Of a stretch of DNA of 64,000 bases, positions 51,498-61,114 are shown piece after piece. The notes below the pieces were generated by a model. The model had not been told where the DNA came from. It worked only from the letters and a program-made list of their open reading frames with translations, and made no database searches. Every line of letters begins with the position of its first letter. Within the stretch, counting starts at the first letter, position 1. The translations under genes were made by a program, and so were the position numbers. The DNA is from Herbinix sp. (GTDB lineage: Bacteria > Bacillota > Clostridia > Lachnospirales > Lachnospiraceae), in the NCBI GenBank assembly GCA_029256105.1, contig JAQSYO010000023.1:1-64000 (forward strand). The letters run 5' to 3'.

Positions 51498-52361
51498 ATG
51501 AAAAAATTATTAATATTAGGATCAACCGGTTTTATAGGTAAAAATATGTATGATTATTTTAAAGATAAATATTTAGTATATGCTCCAATGAAAATCCAAT
51601 TAGATGCTTTAAGTGAAATAAATATTTATGAGCATTTGAGTAAGAACTATTATGATGTAATTATTAATGCATTGGATATTAGAGAGTTTAATCAATATTA
51701 TTTAGAGCATAGACTACGTATGTATACAAACTTAGAGCGCTTTAACAATTTATATGGAAAAATGATTTATTTTGGATCAGGCGCTGAATACGCAAGAGAA
51801 TTACCAATAAATAGTATTGTAGAAGATGAATTTGACCGAAAAATCCCTGAAGATACTTATGGCTTCTGTTTGCATCAAATCTCTAAAAGTGCAATGATTA
51901 GTAAAAATATATATAATTTTAGGCTATTTGGAATCTTTGGTAAATATGAAATCTGGCAGAAAAGATTTATTTCAAATGCCATATGTAAGGCATTGTATGG
52001 ATATCCCATCACAATTAGGCAAAATACAGTATTTGATTACTTATTTATTGATGATCTATGTAAAATAGTCGAATGGGCTATAGAAGCAACACCGAACTAT
52101 CATGATTACAATGCTGTTTCAGGAAAAAAATATGATTTAAAGGAATTGGCTGATATTATCAACACAATAACGAAAAATAGTGCGCCAGTGTTAATTGCGA
52201 GTGAAGGATATGATAAAGAATATACAGCATCCTGTGGTAGATTAATGAATGAAATTTATAATTATAAATCCGAACCAATCGAAGATTCCATTAGAAAAAT
52301 GATTGCCTGGTATCAACAGAATTTAGATCTGATTGACAGGCAAAAACTTTTATATCAGTAG
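51498..52361 (+). CDS. NAD-dependent epimerase/dehydratase-like protein (extended SDR, atypical)
   Basis: The protein has 287 residues. KLLILGSTGFIGKNMYDYF is the NAD-binding glycine motif, and YDVIINALDIREFNQYYLEH follows the extended-SDR order. The catalytic Tyr region reads EDTYGFCLHQISKSAMI: the Lys is nine positions after the Tyr, not the usual four, so activity is doubtful or the site is rearranged. FDYLFIDDLCKIVEWAI and NAVSGKKYDLKELADII continue the usual C-terminal half. It may reduce or epimerise a nucleotide sugar of the island, or act as a binding protein. Confidence 0.75.
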   Translation: MKKLLILGSTGFIGKNMYDYFKDKYLVYAPMKIQLDALSEINIYEHLSKNYYDVIINALDIREFNQYYLEHRLRMYTNLERFNNLYGKMIYFGSGAEYARELPINSIVEDEFDRKIPEDTYGFCLHQISKSAMISKNIYNFRLFGIFGKYEIWQKRFISNAICKALYGYPITIRQNTVFDYLFIDDLCKIVEWAIEATPNYHDYNAVSGKKYDLKELADIINTITKNSAPVLIASEGYDKEYTASCGRLMNEIYNYKSEPIEDSIRKMIAWYQQNLDLIDRQKLLYQ

Positions 52362-52441
52362 ATTTTATTTTTTTAACTATACTTGATGATGGAATTTAAA
52401 GACTTTCATAAATTAAGTATACGAATGAAAGTGGTGATGAG

Positions 52442-53482
52442 ATGAAATTAGAAAATTTAATGGTAAGTGAACGTGATACAATACACAATGCAGTAGAAAG
52501 ATTGGAAAAATATCGCTGTAAAATAGTCTATGTAGTATTTAATAGACAATTAAGGGCTTCTATTTCAGATGGAGACGTTCGTCGATATTTATTACAGGAT
52601 GGAGATCCACATAAATTAGTTGAGCATATAGCAAATTATTCACCTAAATATTTTTATGAAAATGAAACAGATGAAATAGAAGAGTTTTTTAACAAAAGTG
52701 AATTGTATTCAGTTCCGATTCTAAATAACAATCAAGAGATTGTTTCTATTTTCTTTCGTAACAATGTAATAGTAAAAAGTAAAGAAAAGATGAATATACC
52801 TGTAATTATTATGGCTGGTGGTAAAGGAACAAGGCTATATCCATATACTAAAATATTACCGAAAGCTTTAATACCAGTTGGTGAACTACCAATTGCGGAA
52901 CATATTATGAACCGATTGAAAGATTGCGGGTGTAACAAATATTATATGATAGTAAATCATAAAAAAAATATGATTAAATCATATTTTGATAACATTGAAA
53001 AAGATTACTCCCTAGATTTTATCGATGAAGATATTCCTATGGGTACAGGGGGAGGTTTGGTGCTGCTGAAGAATAAAATAGAATCTGATTTCATCTTAAG
53101 TAATTGTGATATTTTAATTGATTCGAATTATTTAGAATTATATCAGTATCATAAGGTGAATAAGAATTTTATTACAATTGTTGCTGCAAAAAAGATTGAC
53201 AAGATACCTTATGGTGTTTTGTTTACTGATCCAGATGGTAAATATTTGGGAACAACAGAAAAACCGGAAAGAAATTATTTGATTAATACTGGTTTTTATA
53301 TTGTAAACTCAAGAGTGATAAATGAGATGGACTATAATGAATGTATTGGATTTCCTGATATTATTGATCGTTATCAAAAAAAAGGTGAAAAAATAGGTAT
53401 CTATTCAATTTCCGAAAATGCTTTTATGGATATGGGACAAATTGAGGAACTGGAGTTAATGAAGAAAAGATTAGATGTATAA
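52442..53482 (+). CDS. CBS-domain nucleotidyltransferase, PtmE-like (glucosamine-1-phosphate guanylyltransferase)
   Basis: The protein has 346 residues. Residues ~1-115 form a CBS pair (MVSERDTIHNAVERLEKYRCKIVYVV... SISDGDVRRYLLQDGD). Residues ~118-346 form the NTP_transferase (IPVIIMAGGKGTRLYPYTKILPKALIPVGELP). This CBS-nucleotidyltransferase order is that of PtmE in Campylobacter, which makes GDP-glucosamine for legionaminic acid. It lies directly before NeuC/LegG here, supporting the same role. CBS domains may sense an adenylate or the end product. Confidence 0.88.
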   Translation: MKLENLMVSERDTIHNAVERLEKYRCKIVYVVFNRQLRASISDGDVRRYLLQDGDPHKLVEHIANYSPKYFYENETDEIEEFFNKSELYSVPILNNNQEIVSIFFRNNVIVKSKEKMNIPVIIMAGGKGTRLYPYTKILPKALIPVGELPIAEHIMNRLKDCGCNKYYMIVNHKKNMIKSYFDNIEKDYSLDFIDEDIPMGTGGGLVLLKNKIESDFILSNCDILIDSNYLELYQYHKVNKNFITIVAAKKIDKIPYGVLFTDPDGKYLGTTEKPERNYLINTGFYIVNSRVINEMDYNECIGFPDIIDRYQKKGEKIGIYSISENAFMDMGQIEELELMKKRLDV

Positions 53483-53509
53483 AAAACTTATTTAGAAGGT
53501 GCTGAACGA

Positions 53510-54685
53510 ATGAAAAGGGTTTGTATAGTGACTGCAACAAGAGCAGAATATGGATTATTAAAAAATTTAATAAGTAGCCTAATCAATTTATCTAAGTATG
53601 AGGTTAAAATTGTTGCTACAGGAATGCACCTTTCGCCAGAATTTGGCCAAACATATAAAGAGATTGAGGAGGATGGCTTTCAAATAGATGAAAAGATTGA
53701 AATCCTTTTGAGTGCTGATACCTCTAGTGCAATATCAAAGAGTATGGGTATTGCTTTGATTGGTTTTGCAGATTATTTTGAGAGAAAAAAGCCAGATTTA
53801 TTAATTTTATTGGGAGATCGATACGAAACGCTTGCCGTTTGTTGCGCAGCATTAAATTCTAGAATCCCTATAGCACATATACACGGTGGAGAGACGACAG
53901 AGGGAGCTATTGATGAAGCGATAAGACATGCTGTTAGCAAAATGAGTTATTTGCACTTTACAACCACACAGGAGTATCGAAACAGAGTAATACAATTGGG
54001 AGAGACACCTGATAGGGTGTTTACTGTTGGTGCTTTGGGAGTTGAAAATATATATAAAACTCAATTGCTTGATAAATCCGAAGTAGAGCAAATTCTTGGA
54101 ATTACTACAGATACACCATATACATTATTAACATTTCATCCAGTAACATTAGAATATGGGACAGCGCTATCCCAGTTTACAGAGATTATATTGGCGTTAG
54201 ATAAAGTCGATAATATAAAAGTCGTCATAACAAAAGCAAACGCCGACGCTGATGGCAGGGTGATTAATAAAATGATTGATGACTTATCAACCAAAGATCC
54301 GAATAAGTATAAAGCATTTACTTCTTTAGGAGCTTTAAAATATCTATCTGCAATGAAATACTGTAGTTTTGTTATAGGTAATACATCAAGTGGAATTATA
54401 GAAGCACCTTCTTTTAAAATCCCAACTATTAATATCGGTGATAGGCAAAGAGGGAGAGCACAGGCGGCATCTGTTATTAATTGTAAGCCAATATCTACAG
54501 AAATATCAGATGCGATACAAAAAGTATTTTCTGCAGAGTTCCAGAAACAACTTCAACAGATTGAAAATCCCTATGGAGATGGTACTGCATCAGAAAAAAT
54601 AACACATGTCATTGATAATTATCTTGATAATAATAAACTTGATATTAAGAAGGTATTTTACAATATAAATATGAAAATGGAGTAG
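53510..54685 (+). CDS. neuC: hydrolysing UDP/GDP-N-acetylhexosamine 2-epimerase (NeuC/LegG)
   Basis: The protein has 391 residues. KRVCIVTATRAEYGLLKNLI is the family start. KPDLLILLGDRYETLAVCCAALNSRIPIAHIHGGETTEGAIDEAIRHAVSKMSYLHFTT contains the conserved GDR and HGGE...DE motifs, and FVIGNTSSGIIEAP gives the nucleotide pocket. It releases the 2-epimerised N-acyl sugar from its nucleotide, giving the substrate of the nonulosonate synthase NeuB/LegI. In the legionaminate path the substrate is GDP-2,4-diacetamido-trideoxyglucose. It is followed at 4 bp by the TPP enzyme. Confidence 0.92.
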   Translation: MKRVCIVTATRAEYGLLKNLISSLINLSKYEVKIVATGMHLSPEFGQTYKEIEEDGFQIDEKIEILLSADTSSAISKSMGIALIGFADYFERKKPDLLILLGDRYETLAVCCAALNSRIPIAHIHGGETTEGAIDEAIRHAVSKMSYLHFTTTQEYRNRVIQLGETPDRVFTVGALGVENIYKTQLLDKSEVEQILGITTDTPYTLLTFHPVTLEYGTALSQFTEIILALDKVDNIKVVITKANADADGRVINKMIDDLSTKDPNKYKAFTSLGALKYLSAMKYCSFVIGNTSSGIIEAPSFKIPTINIGDRQRGRAQAASVINCKPISTEISDAIQKVFSAEFQKQLQQIENPYGDGTASEKITHVIDNYLDNNKLDIKKVFYNINMKME

Positions 54686-54688
54686 TTG

Positions 54689-56476
54689 ATGAAAAAGCGT
54701 GTAGCTGATATTATTATAAATCTTTTAGTGGAAAATGGTATTGTAGATTGCTTCGCCGTAGTTGGTGGTGGTGCAATGTATTTAGATAATGCTTTAGCCA
54801 TAAATGATAACATAAATAAATATTTTAATCATCATGAACAGGCCTGCGCAATGGCAGCGGATTCATATGCCCGTTTTAGTGGAAATATGGCAGCAGTTTG
54901 TGTAACCTCAGGACCTGGTGCAACGAACACTTTAACAGGGGTAATGGGGGCATGGCAGGATAGCTTGCCAATGATAATACTCTCTGGCCAGGTTAGACAT
55001 GAGATTTCCGTTGATAAATCCGGACTGCCATTAAGATATCGTGGAATTCAAGAATTTGATATAATACATTCTGTTTCGAATATGACAAAGTATGCTGTTA
55101 AAATTATTGATCCCTACTCGATTAAAAAAGAATTAGTCAAAGCTATCAAAATCGCTATGGATGGGAGAAGAGGTCCAGTATGGCTCGATATTCCTCAGGA
55201 TGTTCAGAGCGCTATTGTGGAAGAGGATGATTTATATTCCGTAGAGTCAGTTCTAGGTAATGGAAAACAACCGGATAAGGATGAAATAAATAACTTGTTA
55301 GAAAGTATCCGATTGGCAGACAGACCTTGTATTTTAGCTGGATCAGGGATTCGTAGTAGTAATACAATGTTGGAATTTGAAGAAATTGTAGAAAAATTAG
55401 GAATCCCTGTCATTGGAGGTTCGTGGGTTTGTGATAATTTCTATGAGGAACATTCACTCTATTTTGGACCTTCTGGAAATGTAGGACCTCGAACGGGAAA
55501 CTTTATTTTACAAAATGCAGACTTGATTTTATCTCTTGGAAATAGCTTGGGATTTAGGCAAACCGGTTTCAATCAAGAAGGGTTTGCACCTAATGCTAGA
55601 ATAATAATGATCGATGTAGATGAAAGCGAGGCTAAAAAACCTGGTTTACACCTACATCGATTTATACATTCGGGTTTAAAAGAATTTTTACAAGAGATAA
55701 AAGAAAGAATTATAAGTATTAATGTAAATGAGAACTGGATTGCCTATTGCAACATGTTAAAGAATAGATTCACACCTTTTGAAGCGACAGATAATTTGAT
55801 TATGGAGGATAGGGTTTGTTCTTATTTCTTTTGGAAGGTATTCAGAGAATATGAACCTGAGGATAGCATTCTGGCATTAGGCAATAATACAGCCAATACG
55901 GCCAAATTACAGATTGGAATAAGAAAAAGAGCACAGAGAGTTATGACAAATTATACTTGTGGCTCGATGGGTTATGATTTACCGGCAGCAATAGGAGCAG
56001 CTGTTGCCTCAAAGAAACAAGTTTATTGTATTACTGGAGATGGAAGTATTATGATGAATCTCCAAGAACTCCAGACAATAAGGCAATACAACCTACCAAT
56101 TCATGTAGTAATCTTTTCTAATGATGGATATGGTGCAATACGGCAGACAACAAAAAACTTTTTTAATGGAACATATATCGGCTGTACTCCAGATACTGGA
56201 GTTAGTTTCCCTGACTTTCAAAAAATTGCAGAAACCTTTGGTTTTCAGTATATGTGCTGTCATAACAACAAAGAAGTGGAGAAATATGTCCAGTTATTAA
56301 TAAAAGCTAGTAATAGAGTTCTACTTGAGGTTTTACAGCAGTTTGATGACCCTATTACACCAAAAGTAATATCAAGAATGGATAGTGAAGGAAAAATGTT
56401 AACTCCAGCTTTACATGATATGGCTCCATTCTTGGATAATGATGAGATAGATAAATTAATGCTATGGAATAAATAG
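54689..56476 (+). CDS. thiamine pyrophosphate enzyme, acetolactate-synthase-like
   Basis: The protein has 595 residues from the ATG at 54689, next to GGAG; the TTG at 54686 in the track is in front. The PYR domain carries VVGGGAMYLDNALA and NHHEQACAMAADSYARFSG with the catalytic Glu. The middle domain follows (GIPVIGGSWVCDNF). The PP domain carries the TPP motif ITGDGSIMMNLQELQTIRQYNLPIHVVIFSN. It is close to acetolactate synthases but sits among glycan genes. One precedent is YerE, which adds a two-carbon branch from pyruvate to a CDP-3,6-dideoxy-4-ketosugar, and RfbH/RfbF for such a sugar lie downstream. Role inferred. Confidence 0.8.
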   Translation: MKKRVADIIINLLVENGIVDCFAVVGGGAMYLDNALAINDNINKYFNHHEQACAMAADSYARFSGNMAAVCVTSGPGATNTLTGVMGAWQDSLPMIILSGQVRHEISVDKSGLPLRYRGIQEFDIIHSVSNMTKYAVKIIDPYSIKKELVKAIKIAMDGRRGPVWLDIPQDVQSAIVEEDDLYSVESVLGNGKQPDKDEINNLLESIRLADRPCILAGSGIRSSNTMLEFEEIVEKLGIPVIGGSWVCDNFYEEHSLYFGPSGNVGPRTGNFILQNADLILSLGNSLGFRQTGFNQEGFAPNARIIMIDVDESEAKKPGLHLHRFIHSGLKEFLQEIKERIISINVNENWIAYCNMLKNRFTPFEATDNLIMEDRVCSYFFWKVFREYEPEDSILALGNNTANTAKLQIGIRKRAQRVMTNYTCGSMGYDLPAAIGAAVASKKQVYCITGDGSIMMNLQELQTIRQYNLPIHVVIFSNDGYGAIRQTTKNFFNGTYIGCTPDTGVSFPDFQKIAETFGFQYMCCHNNKEVEKYVQLLIKASNRVLLEVLQQFDDPITPKVISRMDSEGKMLTPALHDMAPFLDNDEIDKLMLWNK

Positions 56477-56487
56477 AAGGTGAACCT

Positions 56488-57387
56488 ATGTATAAAGAAA
56501 AATTAAAAATTGGATATTTTGCAGATGGACCTTGGGCACATAATGCGTTTCATAAGTTAATTAAAGATGAAACAATAGAAATTTTATTTATTTGTGTTAG
56601 ATACGATCATAAGGATCCAATACTGGTTGAGTTAGCAAAGAATAACAATATTAATTTGTTATATCATGAAAACATAAATTCTCCCGAGTTTATTTTAATG
56701 ATGAAGGAATATCAAGCAGATTTATTTGTATCAATGTCATTTAATCAAATATTTAAAACTAATATTATAAATATACCTCCATTAAAAACAATCAATTGCC
56801 ATGCAGGAAAGCTTCCATTTTATCGAGGAAGAAATATCTTGAACTGGGTTTTAATTAATGATGAAAAAGAATTTGGGATAACAGTCCATTACATGGATGA
56901 AGGAATTGATACAGGAGATATAATTTTACAGAGTACTTATCCAATAAATGATGAAGATGACTATAATACACTTCTTACAAAATCTTATTTTAGCTGTGCA
57001 GAAATTTTGAATGATGCAATAAAATTAATTCAGAATGATAATATAAAAGTGATAAAACAGAAGGAAATTGATCCGATCGGATTTTATTGTGGTATGCGTA
57101 GAAGCGGGGATGAAGTAATTCATTGGAACCAAACTAGTAGAGAAATATTCAATTTCGTCAGAGCAATCTGTATGCCAGGACCGCAGGCTGTCTCTAAAAT
57201 TAATGATAATATCATTAAAATCAACAAAGTTCATTTGGTTGAGGGAGCACATCAGTATAAAAATACAGTAGGACAAGTTGTAGGAAAAACAAGGGAAGGT
57301 TTTTATGTAAAAACCTTAGATACAATGGTCGAAGTAGTAGAGTATAGCTATGATGGTTCAATTAAAATAGGGGATAGGTTGGTATGA
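56488..57387 (+). CDS. formyltransferase family protein, probable sugar N-formyltransferase
   Basis: The protein has 299 residues. The catalytic Asn-His-Asp triad is visible in TINCHAGKLPFYRGRNILNWVL (N, H) and FGITVHYMDEGIDTGDIIL (D). KLPFYRG is the formyl-THF-binding segment. The C-terminal ~90 residues (IHWNQTSREIFNFVRAICMPGPQA) match the Formyl_trans_C domain. It is not the methionyl-tRNA enzyme, since it is in a glycan operon between the TPP enzyme and NeuB. It would put an N-formyl group on an amino sugar using 10-formyl-tetrahydrofolate. N-formylated nonulosonates are known in other bacteria. Confidence 0.85.
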   Translation: MYKEKLKIGYFADGPWAHNAFHKLIKDETIEILFICVRYDHKDPILVELAKNNNINLLYHENINSPEFILMMKEYQADLFVSMSFNQIFKTNIINIPPLKTINCHAGKLPFYRGRNILNWVLINDEKEFGITVHYMDEGIDTGDIILQSTYPINDEDDYNTLLTKSYFSCAEILNDAIKLIQNDNIKVIKQKEIDPIGFYCGMRRSGDEVIHWNQTSREIFNFVRAICMPGPQAVSKINDNIIKINKVHLVEGAHQYKNTVGQVVGKTREGFYVKTLDTMVEVVEYSYDGSIKIGDRLV

Positions 57388-57391
57388 TACG

Positions 57392-58411
57392 ATGAGTAAA
57401 GTATATATTATTGCTGAGGCTGGAGTAAACCACAATGGAGATTTAGAACTGGCAAAAAGGTTAGTTGATATAGCAAAAGATGCAGGTGCAGATGTAGTTA
57501 AGTTTCAAACCTTTAAAGCGGAAAATCTTGTATGCCGTACTGCCCCCAAAGCAGACTACCAAATGCTTACTACAAATAAGCAAGAATCTCAATTTGAGAT
57601 GCTTAAAAAATTAGAAGTTACGGAAGATATGCACAAAGAGCTAATTTCTTATTGTAAAGAGAAAAAGATAGAATTTATGTCTACACCATTTGACGAAGAC
57701 AGTGTTTTATTATTAATGGATTTAGGTATGGAAACTATTAAAATACCATCCGGCGAAATTACGAATTATCCATATTTAAAGCAGATTGGTAACTATAAAA
57801 AGAAGGTTATAATTTCAACTGGAATGAGTAACTTAGATGAAGTAAAGGAAGCAGTGAATATTCTTAGAAGTGAAGGAACCGAGGATATCTCAGTTTTACA
57901 TTGTACAACAGCATATCCTACGAATATGGAGGATGTAAATCTAAGAGCTATGTCTAATATGATGGAGGAACTTCAAGTTCCGGTAGGATATTCTGATCAT
58001 ACTTTAGGTATTGAAGTCCCAATCGCGGCAGTAGCACTGGGTGCTATTATCATAGAGAAACATTTTACTATAGATAAAAAAATGGATGGACCTGATCATA
58101 AAGCAAGTCTAGAACCAGAAGAATTAAAGGCTATGATAAAAGCGATAAGGAACATAGAAAAAGCTTTTGGTTATGGAGTAAAAAAGCCCTGCAAGGCTGA
58201 AGAAAAGAATATAGAAATTGCAAGAAAAAGTATTGTAGCAAAAAGAGATATTATAAGGGGCGAAACATTATCAGAAGATAATCTTATTACCAAAAGGCCT
58301 GCAAATGGTATATCTCCAATGAAATGGCCCAATATATTGGGAACGAAAGCAATTCGAGATTTTAAACAGGATGAGTTGATAGAAATATCAGGAGAACAGA
58401 TATATGAGTGA
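57392..58411 (+). CDS. neuB: N-acylneuraminate/legionaminate synthase (NeuB/LegI)
   Basis: The protein has 339 residues. VYIIAEAGVNHNGDLELAKRLVDIAKDAGADVVKFQTFKAENLV, FMSTPFDEDSVLLL, SGEITNYPYL and GYSDHTLGIEVPIAAVALGA are the conserved NeuB barrel elements. The last ~60 residues are the SAF antifreeze-like domain (ARKSIVAKRDIIRGETLSEDNLITKRP). This is the standard length and architecture, unlike the cupin-fused homologue at 35147. It condenses the sugar from NeuC with phosphoenolpyruvate. It starts 4 bp after the formyltransferase and overlaps legB by 8 bp. Confidence 0.93.
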   Translation: MSKVYIIAEAGVNHNGDLELAKRLVDIAKDAGADVVKFQTFKAENLVCRTAPKADYQMLTTNKQESQFEMLKKLEVTEDMHKELISYCKEKKIEFMSTPFDEDSVLLLMDLGMETIKIPSGEITNYPYLKQIGNYKKKVIISTGMSNLDEVKEAVNILRSEGTEDISVLHCTTAYPTNMEDVNLRAMSNMMEELQVPVGYSDHTLGIEVPIAAVALGAIIIEKHFTIDKKMDGPDHKASLEPEELKAMIKAIRNIEKAFGYGVKKPCKAEEKNIEIARKSIVAKRDIIRGETLSEDNLITKRPANGISPMKWPNILGTKAIRDFKQDELIEISGEQIYE

Positions 58412-59390
58412 GAAAAATGTCTTAGTTACAGGTGCTGATGGTTTTATCGGTAGCCATTTAGTAGAAAAGCTATTAGTAGAAGGGTATAAGGTGAAAGCAT
58501 TTGTCTGTTATAATTCCTTCAATAGTTGGGGGTGGTTGGACAAATTGCCGAAAGAACAATTAGACCGAATAGAAATATTTAGTGGAGATGTCAGAGATCC
58601 CTATGCGGTGAGAATGGCATTGAAAGGTGTGGATGCAGTGATGCATTTGGCAGCATTAATTGCGATACCATATAGCTACTATGCTCCTGATGCCTATGTA
58701 GATACAAATGTAAAGGGCACGTTAAATGTATTAAATGCCGCAAGAGATTCCGGAAATGTACGTGTCTTAGTAACGTCTACTTCTGAAGTATATGGAACGG
58801 CACAATATGTACCTATCGATGAAAAACACCCATTTCAAGGGCAATCTCCTTATTCGGCGACAAAAATAGGCGCAGATCGTTTGGCAGAATCCTATTATAG
58901 AAGCTTCAACCTACCTGTTACTATTGTGCGACCTTTTAACACCTATGGACCGAGACAATCAGCCAGAGCTGTTATTCCTACAATAATTATGCAGTTGCTG
59001 GGGGGAAAAGAAGAAATCAAATTGGGATCATTATCACCTACCAGAGACTTTAATTATGTAAAAGATACCGTCAGTGGATTTATAGAAATTTTGAAATCAG
59101 ATATGACTATTGGACATGAAATTAATATTGCTACACAAAAAGAAATCTCAATAGGAAGTCTTGCAGATGAATTGATACGACAGATAAATCCCAATGCAAA
59201 AATTATAAGTGATGAGAATAGGTTGAGGCCTTCAAATAGCGAGGTAGAAAGACTGCTGGGATCTAATGAGAAGATAAAAAGCCTCACTAACTGGACTCCG
59301 CAATATACATTTGAACAGGGTATTTCTGAAACAATACAGTGGATGAGAGAAAATATTAGTCAATATAAAACGGATATATACAATGTTTAA
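58404..59390 (+). CDS. legB: NAD-dependent 4,6-dehydratase LegB
   Basis: The protein has 328 residues. VLVTGADGFIGSHLVEKLL is the NAD motif. The active region has VTSTSEVYGTAQ and PYSATKIGADRLAESYY (Y-x3-K). TSTSEVYG is the usual T-x-D/E position, here S-E as in nucleotide-sugar 4,6-dehydratases. The sequence YNSFNSWGWLD near residue 35 is typical of LegB-type enzymes, which dehydrate GDP-GlcNAc at the start of legionaminate synthesis. In this window it is placed after NeuB, with the aminotransferase legC following, but that gene is broken. Confidence 0.9.
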   Translation: MSEKNVLVTGADGFIGSHLVEKLLVEGYKVKAFVCYNSFNSWGWLDKLPKEQLDRIEIFSGDVRDPYAVRMALKGVDAVMHLAALIAIPYSYYAPDAYVDTNVKGTLNVLNAARDSGNVRVLVTSTSEVYGTAQYVPIDEKHPFQGQSPYSATKIGADRLAESYYRSFNLPVTIVRPFNTYGPRQSARAVIPTIIMQLLGGKEEIKLGSLSPTRDFNYVKDTVSGFIEILKSDMTIGHEINIATQKEISIGSLADELIRQINPNAKIISDENRLRPSNSEVERLLGSNEKIKSLTNWTPQYTFEQGISETIQWMRENISQYKTDIYNV

Positions 59391-59417
59391 ATATATATAA
59401 ATGAAAGAAGAAAAGAT

Positions 59418-60056
59418 ATGCTTCCATTAGCGGTACCTAATTTAACGTGAATGAGAGAAAATATTTGAATCAGTGTATTGATACAACCTTTGATTCCTTT
59501 GTGGGGAGGTTTGTAACACGTTTGGAGCAGTACACTAGTATAAAATCCGGCATAGAGTATGCAGTAGCAACATCATTTGAACTTCTGGTTTGCATATGGC
59601 TCTAGAGGTATGTGGAGTTGGGAAAGATAATCTTGTCATTATACCCTCTTTTACATTTATAGCCACAGCAAATGCTGTTACACATTGTGGTGCTGGACCA
59701 TAGTATTTGAATATCGATGTAATATCTTGGACAAAATCTGCCGATATACTAGAAGAGCAGCTTTCTTCTGAAACAAAGATGACTGATGGGGCTTTGCTAC
59801 ATATAAAATCAGGGAAAAAGTAGCTGCAATTTTGCCAGCTTATACTTTGGGAATGCCTGCAGATATGGATCGTATCAAAAAAAATAGGTGAAAAATATGG
59901 TTTGCCAGTTATTGCCGATGCAGCAGCACAAGGGCAATATATAAGGGTAGTAATATAGGTGATTTAGCTGATGTTACGGTTTTTTCGTTTAACAGGAATA
60001 AAACTATTACTAGCTGTGGTGGCGGAATATATAAAAGAGATACTCAAAAATATTAA
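59418..60056 (+). pseudogene. legC: decayed legC (DegT/DnrJ/EryC1 sugar aminotransferase)
   Basis: The ATG at 59418 starts MLPLAVPNLT then stops. In other frames the homology continues: NERKYLNQCIDTTFDSFVGRFVTRLEQ, then ALEVCGVGKDNLVIIPSF, FIATANAVTHCGAG, KVAAILPAYTLGMPADMDRIK, GEKYGLPVIADAAAQGQY and VFSFNRNKTITSCGGG, the last containing the PLP Lys region. At least several frameshifts and stops occur, and the reading ends at a stop near 60056. About the C-terminal half of a ~380-residue enzyme is missing. LegC aminates the 4-keto sugar made by LegB. Its loss breaks the otherwise intact legionaminate set unless another copy exists elsewhere. Confidence 0.9.
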
Positions 60057-60082
60057 AAACAGCAACATAATGAGGTATTCAA

Positions 60083-61114
60083 ATGAAAGCAAAGAATGAA
60101 AATTTAGTAAATATGAATAGAAGTAAGTTACAGGATGTAATTCCACTTTCTACCCCATATACCATTGCTATTGACCCATGCAATTTATGTAATTTTAAAT
60201 GTGAGTTTTGTGCAATGCATGCGAGTGATGAAAAACAAGACTTTAAAAAACAAAATATGCCATTGGATTTGTTTAAAAAAATTATAGATGATTTATCTGA
60301 ATTTCCTCAAAAACTGAAAGTACTTCGAATTAATGGTCAAGGTGAACCCTTGATTAATATTCATTTACCTGAAATGATAGCTTATGCCAAGAAGAAGAAT
60401 ATTGCTGATTTTATAGAGATTATTACCAATGGAAGCCTCTTACAGCCTGACTTAAATAGAAAACTCGTACAGTCTGGCCTTCATCGAATTCGAATCTCAG
60501 TAGAGGCTGTGGATGAGGAAGGATATCTTGATTTATCCAAAGCAAAGATTGATTTTAATAAGTTTCGTGATAATATTCGTGATTTATATGAAAACAAGGG
60601 GAAATGTGAGATATACGTTAAAATTGTTGATGTAGCAGTACCAACTGAGGAGGACAAGCAAAAATTCTTTGCTTTATTTGGTGATATCTGTGATCGAATA
60701 TTCATTGATAATGTTATACCACTATGGTCTGACTTTAACGAATTAGAAGAAAACTTTCAATTAAAGACCCAGTTAGGAGTACATGGCCAAGTAGTAAAAA
60801 ATGTTAATGTTTGTCCCTTTCCCTTTTACTCTTTTCTAATTAATCCAGAGGGGCAAGTAACGGCTTGCTGTGCAGATTGGAAGCGGAAATTAGTAATTGG
60901 CGATGTATCAAAAGAAAAGCTAATTAATATTTGGAATGGACAAATCTTAAATAAATTATGGATTAACATGCTTGAGGGAAATATGAAAAATTATGAGATG
61001 TGCAAGAAATGCCTATTACCTTCTTATGATTGTAATGATAATATTGATGAGTTTACAGATGTTATTTTAAAAAATCTGGAGTTGAAGAAAGGAGAGAATA
61101 ATGAAGTTTGGTAG
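60083..61114 (+). CDS. radical SAM/SPASM domain protein
   Basis: The protein has 343 residues. The radical SAM [4Fe-4S] motif is CNFKCEFC (C-x3-C-x2-C, about residues 36-43), followed by GQGEPLINIHLPEM and IEIITNGSLL. A C-terminal SPASM-like cluster region (CPFPFYSFLINPEGQVTACCADWKR and MCKKCLLPSYDC) supplies further cysteines. Such enzymes in glycan clusters can modify sugars or amino-acyl decorations by radical chemistry. The substrate is unknown. It follows the broken legC and overlaps the next gene by 14 bp. Confidence 0.88.
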   Translation: MKAKNENLVNMNRSKLQDVIPLSTPYTIAIDPCNLCNFKCEFCAMHASDEKQDFKKQNMPLDLFKKIIDDLSEFPQKLKVLRINGQGEPLINIHLPEMIAYAKKKNIADFIEIITNGSLLQPDLNRKLVQSGLHRIRISVEAVDEEGYLDLSKAKIDFNKFRDNIRDLYENKGKCEIYVKIVDVAVPTEEDKQKFFALFGDICDRIFIDNVIPLWSDFNELEENFQLKTQLGVHGQVVKNVNVCPFPFYSFLINPEGQVTACCADWKRKLVIGDVSKEKLINIWNGQILNKLWINMLEGNMKNYEMCKKCLLPSYDCNDNIDEFTDVILKNLELKKGENNEVW

